Assembly: GCF_001898575.1 (NCBI RefSeq)
Contig: NZ_MKUD01000001.1
Coordinates: forward strand, 61,457 to 125,456
Source of the DNA: Spirosoma sp. 48-14
Lineage (GTDB): Bacteria > Bacteroidota > Bacteroidia > Cytophagales > Spirosomataceae
Reading direction: 5' to 3'
Length of the DNA stretch: 64,000 nucleotides
A model generated the notes under the pieces. It saw only the letters and a list, made by a program, of their open reading frames with translations. It was not told the origin of the DNA and did no database searches. Positions 50,932-59,330 of this stretch are shown in pieces; within the stretch, counting starts at the first letter, position 1; every line of letters starts with the position of its first letter. The translations under genes and the position numbers were made by a program.

Positions 50932-53900
50932 TCAAAGTAGAATATCCAGCGTAACAGTCGTTCCCCGCTCACCGGAATCTATTTGTAATTTCGATTTCAG
51001 GTAAGCCACGCGGGAGCGAATATTTCGCAATCCAATGCCAGGTTCCCCACCCGATGTGCCAGCCGGATAGCCCCGCCCATCGTCTTCGACGGATAAAAAT
51101 ACGTGTTTCGGGTAAAAAATCAATTGAACCGTAATATTCCGCGCTTTAGCGTGCTTGATGGCGTTATTGATCAGTTCAACAGCAATACGATAAATGGTTA
51201 ACTCGGCTTCGTTGCCCAACGAACGTTCTTCTCCGTACTTGATAAACAGAAAACGAATATCAGACCGGGTCTCAACCCGCCGAATAATTTCCTGAATAGA
51301 CTCAGCCAGGCCAAGCCTACTGAACTCGGGTGGCATCAGGTGATGGGAGATGTGGCGTAGATCGACGATGGCTTTATCCATTAACCGAACCGGCGTTGCC
51401 AAACTCCCTGAGGGTTCATGGATCGACTGTAACTGCCCTTTGATAACCGACAAGGTGGCCCCTAAATCATCGTGAAGATCCGCAGCCAGACGCTGACGTT
51501 CTTCTTCCTGGGCTTGCAACACCCGTTTTAACTCCTGACGTTGCCGACGGAGCCTCGTCTGGGTGTAGATCCGTATAGCCAGTAATACCAGCAGCAGCAA
51601 CCCAATAGTGGCTACTAACCGAAACCAGGTAGTTTGCCACCAGGGTGGGTGAATGATTATCTTGATAAACGTTCCCTTCTGATTCCATACACCATCGTTG
51701 TTCGACCCTTTGACCTGAAATGTATAGGTGCCTGGTTCCAGATTGGTGTAACTAATGTATCGCCTTCCTTCACTGTAAATCCATTGTCGGTCCAATCCTA
51801 CCAACTGATACGCATACTGGTTTTTAGCCGGATTGGTATAATCCAGCGCGGCAAATTCAAACGAAAGAAAATTCTCGTTGTAATCAAGCTCAATTATTGA
51901 CCTTCGTTCGGCTCCAGACAACGGATTGTCGAAGAGTTTTATCTGCGTAATAACAATCGGAGGAATGTGCGTATTGCTGGTCAGTTTTCGGGGATCGAAG
52001 GCCGTAAACCCATCGTCGCCCCCAAAATAGAGCATCCCATCCTTGCCTTTACAATGCGGCCGTCGGAAGGCGTTGTTTTGTACTCCATCGTTCACTTCGT
52101 AGTTACGGAATGTTCGGGTTTTATACGAAAACCGCGACAGCCCTTTATACGTCCCCAGCCATAATTGTCCCTCATCATCTTCATCAATGGAAAAAACAGA
52201 ATTATCGGCCAGGCCATCGGCTTTGGTAAATACCTGAAACGTCTCCGTTGCATAGTCAAATCGACACAGCCCTCCGCCTATGGTTCCAAACCACAGGTTA
52301 CCTTTTGAATCCTGAAAAATACTCGACACACCATCGGATGAAATCGTACCTGGTTTAAGTCGATTGGGACGATAATGCGTAAAGCGACCTGTTTTCCGAT
52401 CCAGTCGATTCAAGGCCCGGCTGTCTGTACCAATCCAGATGTTTCCCCGGTTATCTTCCAGGAGAGCCATCGCATACGCTTCGCTGATGCCGGTCGTATC
52501 TTTCGGATTGTAGGCATAATGAACAACCTGCCCCGTCTTCGGATTAAATACCTTGACACCATTCGTAGTCCCTAGCCACAATAAGCCCTGCCGATCCTGA
52601 TACATGGTAAGGATCTGAATGTTATCTCCCAATCCCGGATAACGTAGTGGATTGCAGGTAAAGCAGTCGAATGTACCCGTTTGCCGATCAAAACGAGTAA
52701 ACTCACCATTACTGGACACCCACACATTTCCTTCCCGATCTTCGAGCATGGCTTCGGCATTACGCTTCGGCAGGCTTCTGGGGTTCCCAGGTTCGTGCCG
52801 ATAATGGGTAAACTCACCAGTCTGCCTGTTCATTCGATTCAGCCCATCCCCTGTCCCAACCCAAATCGTTCCGTATCGGTCCTCAACGATGAAACTGACG
52901 AATTTATAGCTTAACGAATGGGGGCGGTATGGTAGAGGACGATAAAACGCAAACGACTGGCTTCCCGTATTGGCTTTATTGATTCCTTCGCCCCAGGTGC
53001 CAACCCATAATAAACCCGATCGGTCGATAAGCACTGATCGGATATGGTCGCTGCTCAAACTAGCCGGATCAGCCGGATCGGGCAACCATTGGGTATAGTA
53101 TTCTGTTTTCGGGTCGAATTTAATGAGGCCATGATCGGGCGTGCCCATCCATAGGTTCCCCTGCCGATCATCGACCATGTAGATTGGCTTCTCTGTGATA
53201 GCGGCCTTGATCGCCGAGGATGGCTCAGTGGGGTATTTATAATAAGTGAACATTCCCGTTTTGGGATCGAATCGATTCAGGCCATTATGGGCATTTACCC
53301 AAAAGCGTCCAGTACGATCTTCATAGATACGCCATACCTGATCGTGGCTCAAGCTGTGCGGATTGGCCGGATTGTGGCGGTAAGTGGTAAAGCGAACCTG
53401 TGGCGATTTACCAGCCCCAGCAGACTTCAGATTCATCCGGTGCAACCCCCGTTCGCTGCAAACCCAGATTGTTTTTCGTCTATCGCTATACACGGCTATA
53501 ACAACTGGCGTCACGAGCTTGCCTTCTCTGCGTTCGGCCAGAAGGCTGGCATAGTTGATCGAAGAAAAGGTACCGCTTTTCTTATCGAACCGCCGTAGTT
53601 CATCCCGCCAGTTCGATACCCAGATACCCCCTTCCTGATCTTCTCCCATTGTAAAAATCGTGCCTTGGCTAAGGGTATGCGGATTAGGGCCATAAGCCGT
53701 GAATTTTCCAGTACGAGGGTCCAGTTTACAGAGGCCCTGTCCTGCCATACCCAGCCAGATATAGCCTTCTTTGTCTTCCATCAATTGGTATATGACATTA
53801 CTCACAAGTGATGTGGTATCGCCCGGTATTTTCTGATACGTTGTAATCGTGTAGCCATCGTATTTATTAAGCCCATTGTCGGTAGCAAACCAAAGATAAC

Positions 53901-54075
53901 CACGGCTATCCTGAAGCATGGCGTGCACAATAGGATTTGACAGGCCCTGATTGACGGACAAGTGCTCGAAACCCAGTGGTGTAGTTTGTGCCTTACACCA
54001 CAAGGGGCTGCAAAGAATAACGAACAATACCAATACCCGGCTCACGGAATATTCTGTCAGTAGTTTTAAAGCCAT
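50932..54075 (-). CDS. Reg_prop sensor histidine kinase (HisKA_3 type)
   Basis: A 1047-residue sensor kinase. The ATG at 54075 (MALKLLTEYSVSRVLVLFVI) opens the signal peptide; 54096 is an alternative. The periplasmic part has two Reg_prop propellers (many LWFATDNGLNKYD- and LWVGTGDGLNRMN-type repeats) and a Y_Y_Y domain before the membrane helix (about 818-838). The cytoplasmic part is a HisKA_3 dimerisation domain with H in LAADLHDDLGA (about 865) and an ATPase domain (ELINNAIKHAKA, EDDGRGYP, GIGLRNIRSRV). It differs from an HTCS: the output is a separate NarL regulator encoded 12 bp downstream. The signal is probably a glycan or peptide, which is inference. Confidence 0.92.
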   Translation of the reverse strand: MALKLLTEYSVSRVLVLFVILCSPLWCKAQTTPLGFEHLSVNQGLSNPIVHAMLQDSRGYLWFATDNGLNKYDGYTITTYQKIPGDTTSLVSNVIYQLMEDKEGYIWLGMAGQGLCKLDPRTGKFTAYGPNPHTLSQGTIFTMGEDQEGGIWVSNWRDELRRFDKKSGTFSSINYASLLAERREGKLVTPVVIAVYSDRRKTIWVCSERGLHRMNLKSAGAGKSPQVRFTTYRHNPANPHSLSHDQVWRIYEDRTGRFWVNAHNGLNRFDPKTGMFTYYKYPTEPSSAIKAAITEKPIYMVDDRQGNLWMGTPDHGLIKFDPKTEYYTQWLPDPADPASLSSDHIRSVLIDRSGLLWVGTWGEGINKANTGSQSFAFYRPLPYRPHSLSYKFVSFIVEDRYGTIWVGTGDGLNRMNRQTGEFTHYRHEPGNPRSLPKRNAEAMLEDREGNVWVSSNGEFTRFDRQTGTFDCFTCNPLRYPGLGDNIQILTMYQDRQGLLWLGTTNGVKVFNPKTGQVVHYAYNPKDTTGISEAYAMALLEDNRGNIWIGTDSRALNRLDRKTGRFTHYRPNRLKPGTISSDGVSSIFQDSKGNLWFGTIGGGLCRFDYATETFQVFTKADGLADNSVFSIDEDDEGQLWLGTYKGLSRFSYKTRTFRNYEVNDGVQNNAFRRPHCKGKDGMLYFGGDDGFTAFDPRKLTSNTHIPPIVITQIKLFDNPLSGAERRSIIELDYNENFLSFEFAALDYTNPAKNQYAYQLVGLDRQWIYSEGRRYISYTNLEPGTYTFQVKGSNNDGVWNQKGTFIKIIIHPPWWQTTWFRLVATIGLLLLVLLAIRIYTQTRLRRQRQELKRVLQAQEEERQRLAADLHDDLGATLSVIKGQLQSIHEPSGSLATPVRLMDKAIVDLRHISHHLMPPEFSRLGLAESIQEIIRRVETRSDIRFLFIKYGEERSLGNEAELTIYRIAVELINNAIKHAKARNITVQLIFYPKHVFLSVEDDGRGYPAGTSGGEPGIGLRNIRSRVAYLKSKLQIDSGERGTTVTLDILL

Positions 54076-54220
54076 ACACCTTATGGAAACGAACATAATA
54101 GGCTATTCTTTACCAACGTCTTATTGATAAAGTACCGGCAAAAAAATAGATTACCACCCTTTCATACAGTCACGTAATAGCCTGTAAACGACTCTGATTG
54201 CAGGAAACAAATCATTTCTA

Positions 54221-54593
54221 CTATACGATTCTAACCTTTAGTCGACTGTTTGCGGGATTATTGGCAATAGATACGAAGGTAATGTACACATCATACAGTC
54301 CAAATACCCCAAAAGGGGTATAGGCTCTTACTAAACCATAGCTGAATTTTACATCATAATTTACTGAGTCACGCAGATAGATCCTCTTACAGCCAAATGA
54401 CAACACAATCTCTACTAACGTTTACATATTCAGCAACTCGGTTTTCCGATTCTATCCAATAACCATACAAGTTCCCGGTGTTGTCAGCCTTACTACCCAG
54501 CAGGGCGTTGATGTAACGATCTGTTTGTCTGTTTGATGTCGCGGCACAATTTACTACCCGCAAGCTCATCAACTCATCCGAATTGCCGTTCAA
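54221..54593 (-). pseudogene. Decayed gene for a small secreted Bacteroidota protein
   Basis: Two overlapping minus-strand frames join into one plausible protein if a frameshift near 54400 is allowed. The first part reads LRVVNCAATSNRQTD...LYGYWIESENRVAEY, the second LSFGCKRIYLRDSVNYDVKF...KVRIV. The order resembles small surface proteins that start with a V-x-C segment, have a central L/V-x-D-x-P-V-like strand and end in an R-N-I/V strand. The 5' part, with start and signal peptide, is missing: a stop precedes the frame inside the hairpin at 54581-54626. The rest of 54097-54663 shows no intact gene. Confidence 0.42.
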
Positions 54594-54626
54594 TCAAGGA
54601 TTTTCGCCTTGTATTGAACGGCAATT
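54581..54626. repeat. 14-bp perfect inverted repeat
   Basis: AATTGCCGTTCAAT (54581-54594) is inverted perfectly at 54613-54626, and CAAGG/CCTTG extends the stem towards an 8-base loop. It lies at the truncated end of the pseudogene and 38 bp before the lipocalin-like gene on +, whose leader it may occupy. Confidence 0.75.
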
Positions 54627-54663
54627 TAGTTTGCAGCCATCTTAACCAATTAACCGATTTCGA

Positions 54664-55122
54664 ATGACTCGTTTACTGATTTTCACAACACTTATTACTC
54701 TTTTTAGTACTGCATTTCATCCTGCTTTCGATAGCATTACGGGTACCTGGAAGCGGACCGCCATGACACTGGTCGAAAGCTCCGGCAAATCGACCGACAT
54801 GAACAAAATGATGGAGACCAATATGCCCTGTACCAAAGAAATGACATACACCTTCAGTGCTGATGGAACCATGAAAACCAATGTTCCGGATGCCTGTGGC
54901 GCTTTGAAAAAGACGATCGAATCGATGAATGCCAGTGGCAAATGGACCATGAGCGGCCGTAAGGTTGTGGTAACCACGACCATGAAAGACATTCCACCGG
55001 CTACCTACGACGTGGACGTAAGTGGCAGTACCATGACCTGGACGTTCAACTATGCTGATAACCCCAAGATGCCTAACCCCACTAAAGCGCAACGCATGAC
55101 AATCGTTTATCAACGAATTTAG
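54664..55122 (+). CDS. Secreted lipocalin-like protein
   Basis: A 152-residue protein with signal peptide MTRLLIFTTLITLFSTAFHPA and a lipocalin-like beta-barrel: ITGTWKRTAM at the start of the barrel, TYTFSADGTMKTN and GKWTMSGRKVVV strands, and a C-terminal RMTIVYQRI. Two Cys (near 56 and 78) may form a disulfide. Such proteins bind small hydrophobic or other ligands in the periplasm or at the surface; the ligand is unknown. The next gene starts 5 bp after it. Confidence 0.75.
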   Translation: MTRLLIFTTLITLFSTAFHPAFDSITGTWKRTAMTLVESSGKSTDMNKMMETNMPCTKEMTYTFSADGTMKTNVPDACGALKKTIESMNASGKWTMSGRKVVVTTTMKDIPPATYDVDVSGSTMTWTFNYADNPKMPNPTKAQRMTIVYQRI

Positions 55123-55127
55123 CCTTT

Positions 55128-55739
55128 ATGCCGATGAAAAAGCCTAGAGGATGCCTGTTCAGTCTATTCATAATCCTGCTGGCATTGCTGGTTCTGGGCA
55201 TCCTTTCGTTCTACGGTAGCAAGCTTTTCGATCGCTATCAGCGTCCCTGGGCTTACAATGCATCTGCCCCTCTACTGGTCGGCCGCTGGAGTGGTCAGTA
55301 CGTCGACCCTGATAACATTACTAAAACCATTGAGCTTACGATAGTTGATCCTGAACCAGACGCCGAACGATGGAGTAAGGCATTATCTTTTCGCGGCCGA
55401 CGAAAGGGTAGTCGTCGGACAGGCTCGTCGAAGCGTTCGTTTGATGGGCAAGCTATTGTCGTTAGTCGATTAGGGCGAGAAACGTATGAGATCAGCGGTT
55501 CGGTTGACAAAGAGGATTTTCATCAAATCAGGCTTACCTTCCATACAGAAACCAGCCGCAATTTCGACAGACCAACATTCTATCTTCTGTCCGGGCAGAA
55601 TGGTCGCTGGCAAAACGACGAGCTAACCTGCACGCTTGAATTCAGCTATCGACGGAAAGATGGGTCTAGTTTCTGGAACAGTGCTGATCCTCGTTTCAGC
55701 AAACAAACGCATCTTATCCTTCATAGGGCCTCTCCCTGA
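55128..55739 (+). CDS. Membrane-anchored hypothetical protein
   Basis: A 203-residue protein with one N-terminal membrane helix (about 9-29, FSLFIILLALLVLGILSFYG) and a soluble domain outside. The domain begins LLVGRWSGQY and ends THLILHR, a lipocalin-like pattern similar in outline to the product of the gene 5 bp upstream. A basic stretch (RGRRKGSRRTGSSKR) is unusual. Family not recognised. Cotranscribed with the lipocalin-like gene. Confidence 0.6.
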   Translation: MPMKKPRGCLFSLFIILLALLVLGILSFYGSKLFDRYQRPWAYNASAPLLVGRWSGQYVDPDNITKTIELTIVDPEPDAERWSKALSFRGRRKGSRRTGSSKRSFDGQAIVVSRLGRETYEISGSVDKEDFHQIRLTFHTETSRNFDRPTFYLLSGQNGRWQNDELTCTLEFSYRRKDGSSFWNSADPRFSKQTHLILHRASP

Positions 55740-55749
55740 CATAAGGTAT

Positions 55750-55786
55750 AAAGTGAAGGCAGATTTTTACAAACTGCCCTCACTTT
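55750..55786 (+). terminator. Terminator-like hairpin
   Basis: AAAGTGAAGGCAG (55750-55762) pairs with CTGCCCTCACTTT (55774-55786) with one mismatch; the stem ends in T. It lies 11 bp after the membrane-anchored protein gene. Confidence 0.65.
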
Positions 55787-55922
55787 AACTCTGCAAAAAC
55801 GCTGTAAATTGGGTAACGTAAACAACTTCTGAAGGAACTACACCATTCTTTTACCCATGAAATAACTTCTATCTTACCATTCCTATATCCTATTCTTGAC
55901 CCGATTGTTTAACCAAGTATCT

Positions 55923-56411
55923 ATGGATAGTTCTAGCCCTTCCTACACCACAAACAAACCCATTCGTACTATTCTACGGGCCGGTGTGGTAGCCGGTGTT
56001 TTAGATGCGCTGGCCGCCATGATTATGACACTGGTTCGGGGTGGTAATGATCCGTTGATTGTCTGGAAATATGTAGCCAGTGGTGCTTTCGGCCCGAACG
56101 CATTAACCGATGGCCCATCCATGATTTTCTGGGGATTGGCTTTCCATTTTCTTATTGCCTTTTCGTTCGCTTCTCTGTTTTACGCAATTTATCCATCGTT
56201 ACGCCGATTCATCGATAGCACAACCGCCATGGGGTTGTTGTACGGTATTCCGGTTTGGGTTATTATGAACCTGATCGTTATTCCGGCAAGCCGAATCAAA
56301 ATGGCTCCTTTTGAGCTATCGAGAGTGACCATCGGTATGGGTATCCTGATGATCTGCGTTGGGTTACCTATTGCCTTAATTGTAAGCAAAAACTATTCAG
56401 GAAAGGCGTGA
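55923..56411 (+). CDS. Conserved membrane protein, four helices
   Basis: A 162-residue integral membrane protein with four predicted helices (about 14-33, 66-90, 99-120 and 131-152). The ATG at 55923 (MDSSSPSYTTNKPIRTI) is preferred; an in-frame ATG nine codons upstream is less likely. Pattern GVVAGVLDALAAMIMTLVRGG and WKYVASGAFGPNA resemble small uncharacterised membrane proteins of the DUF1440 kind. Function unknown. Confidence 0.65.
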   Translation: MDSSSPSYTTNKPIRTILRAGVVAGVLDALAAMIMTLVRGGNDPLIVWKYVASGAFGPNALTDGPSMIFWGLAFHFLIAFSFASLFYAIYPSLRRFIDSTTAMGLLYGIPVWVIMNLIVIPASRIKMAPFELSRVTIGMGILMICVGLPIALIVSKNYSGKA

Positions 56412-56420
56412 AAACGTAAG

Positions 56421-56457
56421 GCTGGCTGATGCAAACGAACGGATCGCATCAGCCAGC
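56421..56457. terminator. Bidirectional terminator
   Basis: GCTGGCTGATGC (56421-56432) pairs perfectly with GCATCAGCCAGC (56446-56457), with A before and T after. It serves the convergent membrane protein and DUF418 genes. Confidence 0.75.
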
Positions 56458-56487
56458 TTTACTCTCCCTTCATGTTTCCTGACCTAC

Positions 56488-57825
56488 TCATTTCCGAATA
56501 GGTTGCTTTTGCCAGTATGTCAGGCTGCGCCAGCCCCATTCGAGTGGGCCAAATCGATAAAACTGCAACCAGATGGCACTGAAAATTAGGTTGATAACCC
56601 ACACTACAGCTACTACGTAGTATAATTGGTGATACTCCAGCTTGCCGAAATACCCCAGGCCATACCCATTAAAAAACAGCGTACAACAGATGGTTTGCAG
56701 GATGTAATTACTAAAGGCCATTTGACCTACGTTGGCCAGTGCCTTCATCAGCCAGGGAACCAGCTCTGAGCGATAAATCAGTATCAGCAAACTCGCATGG
56801 CCAATTCCGGCGAGCCCCCGCTGCAAATCGTACCCTATCACCGGCGACGCCCACTGCTGTGTATAATGGACTGGATCGAGTAGTCGTTGCTGCATCAAAA
56901 ACATCCCAAGGGCACTCAGGGGAAAGCCAATGCCGTAGCCACCCAACAAGGTAAGCCAGTAGGTTCGTGTGGTCAGTTTATTGGAGAAGAAACCCAATTT
57001 AAACAGGGCCATGCCCAGAAACATCATACACAGGTTATCCCAGAGGTAGAGGTACAGATACGTCGAGTGAAAGCGAATATTGTCGGGTTCCAGCGTTTTA
57101 TAGACAGTACCATAACCCGAGCGCATCTTCTGATTGAATTCAGCCACCTCTTTCATGTCCGGCTTCGACTCCTTGACGATTTTCTCCCAGGTCTCCTTGT
57201 CTTTTTTCTGCTCGTCGGTCAGCTTTTTGTGTGCTTTTTCCAACACCAATACCTGTTGATACTTTTCGTACTTATTCTGGAATTCGAACTGCTGACGTTC
57301 GCGTTTTACCACATTGATCGACAGGCATATCAGCGAGCAGAGCAGTAGCTGGCGCGGAGTTAGTTTACGGAAAGGAAACAGAAATAAAGCACAGATGGCG
57401 TAATCGAATAAAATATCGCCTACCCACATCAATATGTACTCGTGGATGACACCAAACAATACCATCCACAACAGCCGCCGGTACAGGAAATCGGCAGAGC
57501 TACCCAGGTTTGTTTCTTCTTTGCGGCTGGTAAAAATGAGAATTCCGGCTCCGAACAGCATGGAAAATAAGGCCCGCATTTTCCCTTCGAACAGGATAGT
57601 AACCACCGCAAAGACAGAATAGTCGGTACTACCTGGGCGGAGTAATGGTTCACTTTCGAGCTGGAATGCGCGGCCAAAAAATGGAATATTCATCAACAAA
57701 ATACCCAGTAGAGCCATGCCCCGTACAATGTCGATGGTTTTAATGCGTTCGGTCAGCGCCACTGGCCGTATGGCCGTCTGATGATCGTTTATTCCGTTAA
57801 TCGGAAGCGTAGCTGTTGACTCCAT
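56488..57825 (-). CDS. DUF418/YeiB-family membrane protein
   Basis: A 445-residue polytopic membrane protein. The N-terminal segment ERIKTIDIVRGMALLGILLMN is the heparan-alpha-glucosaminide acetyltransferase-like start typical of YeiB. The DUF418 domain fills the C-terminal third (GQMAFSNYILQTICC, then RFGPLEWGWRSLTYW). A soluble charged loop of about 75 residues (about 185-255) lies in the middle. Transport or acyl transfer have been proposed for the family; the role is not established. Confidence 0.88.
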   Translation of the reverse strand: MESTATLPINGINDHQTAIRPVALTERIKTIDIVRGMALLGILLMNIPFFGRAFQLESEPLLRPGSTDYSVFAVVTILFEGKMRALFSMLFGAGILIFTSRKEETNLGSSADFLYRRLLWMVLFGVIHEYILMWVGDILFDYAICALFLFPFRKLTPRQLLLCSLICLSINVVKRERQQFEFQNKYEKYQQVLVLEKAHKKLTDEQKKDKETWEKIVKESKPDMKEVAEFNQKMRSGYGTVYKTLEPDNIRFHSTYLYLYLWDNLCMMFLGMALFKLGFFSNKLTTRTYWLTLLGGYGIGFPLSALGMFLMQQRLLDPVHYTQQWASPVIGYDLQRGLAGIGHASLLILIYRSELVPWLMKALANVGQMAFSNYILQTICCTLFFNGYGLGYFGKLEYHQLYYVVAVVWVINLIFSAIWLQFYRFGPLEWGWRSLTYWQKQPIRK

Positions 57826-57943
57826 GGAAGTAGGAAGATTTTAGCAGAAAGGCACCCAGAATCAGACTCACAAGCGACTGTAAATCAACTAGCTAAAAGT
57901 AACCTTTTTCCCCTCCGACACTATGGAGAATTTCGTAAACGGT

Positions 57944-59224
57944 TCACCTCCTCGTGAAGGCAACCCGACGGGAATCGAGCTTAAGAAAAATGAACAGCAA
58001 TATGGAAAACGACCAGAGTGACGATCCTCCGTAGCTGAAAAAAGGTAGCGGAATACCAATAACCGGCATCAACCCGATGGTCATACCAATATTGACCATT
58101 ACGTGAAAAAAGATAATACCCGCTACGCAATAGCCATACACCCGCGCAAACTTGGTTCGCTGTTTTTCGGCCAGAATAACAAGGCGAGTTAGCAAGGCAA
58201 CAAAGAGCGAGATAACAACCAACGCCCCAATAAACCCATGTTCTTCCCCAATCGTACAGAAAATAAAATCGGTGCTTTGTTCGGGTACGAAGTCGAATTT
58301 GGTTTGGGTCCCTTCCAGAAATCCTTTCCCTTGTAGCCGCCCGGAACCAATGGCAATTTTAGCTTGGGTTACGTTCCAGCCTACGCCCAGCGGGTCGATG
58401 GTAGGATCGACAAGCACTTTAATCCGGTTACGCTGGTGCTTTTGGAGCACATTATTTACAAAAAAATCAACCCCCGTCACGAAGATTATCATTCCGATCC
58501 CAACCACGCCTATCGCGAGCAGATTAGCGACTGTTCGATTGTAACGTGGCATTAGCAGAATAACCAATACAGCCAATACGCCAATACCGATAAAAATATA
58601 GAGCTTGGGAAATATGAGTGCAAGGATAAACAAAGCTACGGCGCTCAGCCCAACTGCTGGCATCCAGCTAGGCAGCCCCTCCCGATACAGCATGATAGCA
58701 AACGAGGCAAATACAAGCGTTGAGCCCGTTTCGTTGGAGGCAATAATCAGCAAACAAGGCAGGATAATAATGCCCGCTACATAGAGCAAGTCCTTCTGTT
58801 TGCTCAGGTTGATTCCCGGCACATCGAGGTATTTTGCCAGGGCCAGAGCCGTTGCCACTTTCGTAAACTCGGCAGGCTGAATCTGAAACGAGCCAAACTT
58901 GAACCAAGAGCGCGATCCGTTGATGTTGCTTCCGGCCACAAGCACCAGAATCAGCATCAGAATCATGAACCCGTAAAAGACAAAAGCAAACGTATCGAAG
59001 AACGTATGATTTACGACCAGAATACAGATAATCAGAATCACCGTTGTTCCAATCCACATCAGCTGTTTTCCGGCATTGGTCGACATATCGAACGGACTTG
59101 TATGAGACTCTGGGGTGTATACAGCGGCATACACATTGAGCCACCCCAGCGTTACGAGGCATAAGTAAAGCAGCAGCGTAAGCCAGTCAATATTTTGCGA
59201 AAAGGGGTCGTTTTGACGAGCCAA
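57944..59224 (-). CDS. rodA: Rod-shape peptidoglycan polymerase RodA
   Basis: A 426-residue SEDS-family membrane protein with ten predicted helices. Family marks are FKFGSFQIQPAEFTKVATAL (split in the central loop), GFLEGTQTKFDFVPEQSTDFIF with the conserved periplasmic loop, EEHGFIGA and PLPFFSYGGSSLW at the end. RodA polymerises glycan strands during side-wall growth and works with PBP2. The gene encoding PBP2 lies directly upstream (106-bp gap) on the same strand, the usual mrdAB arrangement. Confidence 0.95.
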   Translation of the reverse strand: MARQNDPFSQNIDWLTLLLYLCLVTLGWLNVYAAVYTPESHTSPFDMSTNAGKQLMWIGTTVILIICILVVNHTFFDTFAFVFYGFMILMLILVLVAGSNINGSRSWFKFGSFQIQPAEFTKVATALALAKYLDVPGINLSKQKDLLYVAGIIILPCLLIIASNETGSTLVFASFAIMLYREGLPSWMPAVGLSAVALFILALIFPKLYIFIGIGVLAVLVILLMPRYNRTVANLLAIGVVGIGMIIFVTGVDFFVNNVLQKHQRNRIKVLVDPTIDPLGVGWNVTQAKIAIGSGRLQGKGFLEGTQTKFDFVPEQSTDFIFCTIGEEHGFIGALVVISLFVALLTRLVILAEKQRTKFARVYGYCVAGIIFFHVMVNIGMTIGLMPVIGIPLPFFSYGGSSLWSFSILLFIFLKLDSRRVAFTRR

Positions 59225-59330
59225 TGTTTAACTTGGTTTACAGTATATGGTATACGGCTCACAATGGGCTAACGTACGTAATTACTTACGGACGCGGTCG
59301 CCTGCGGCAAGCTGAAAACCATAAACCTGG

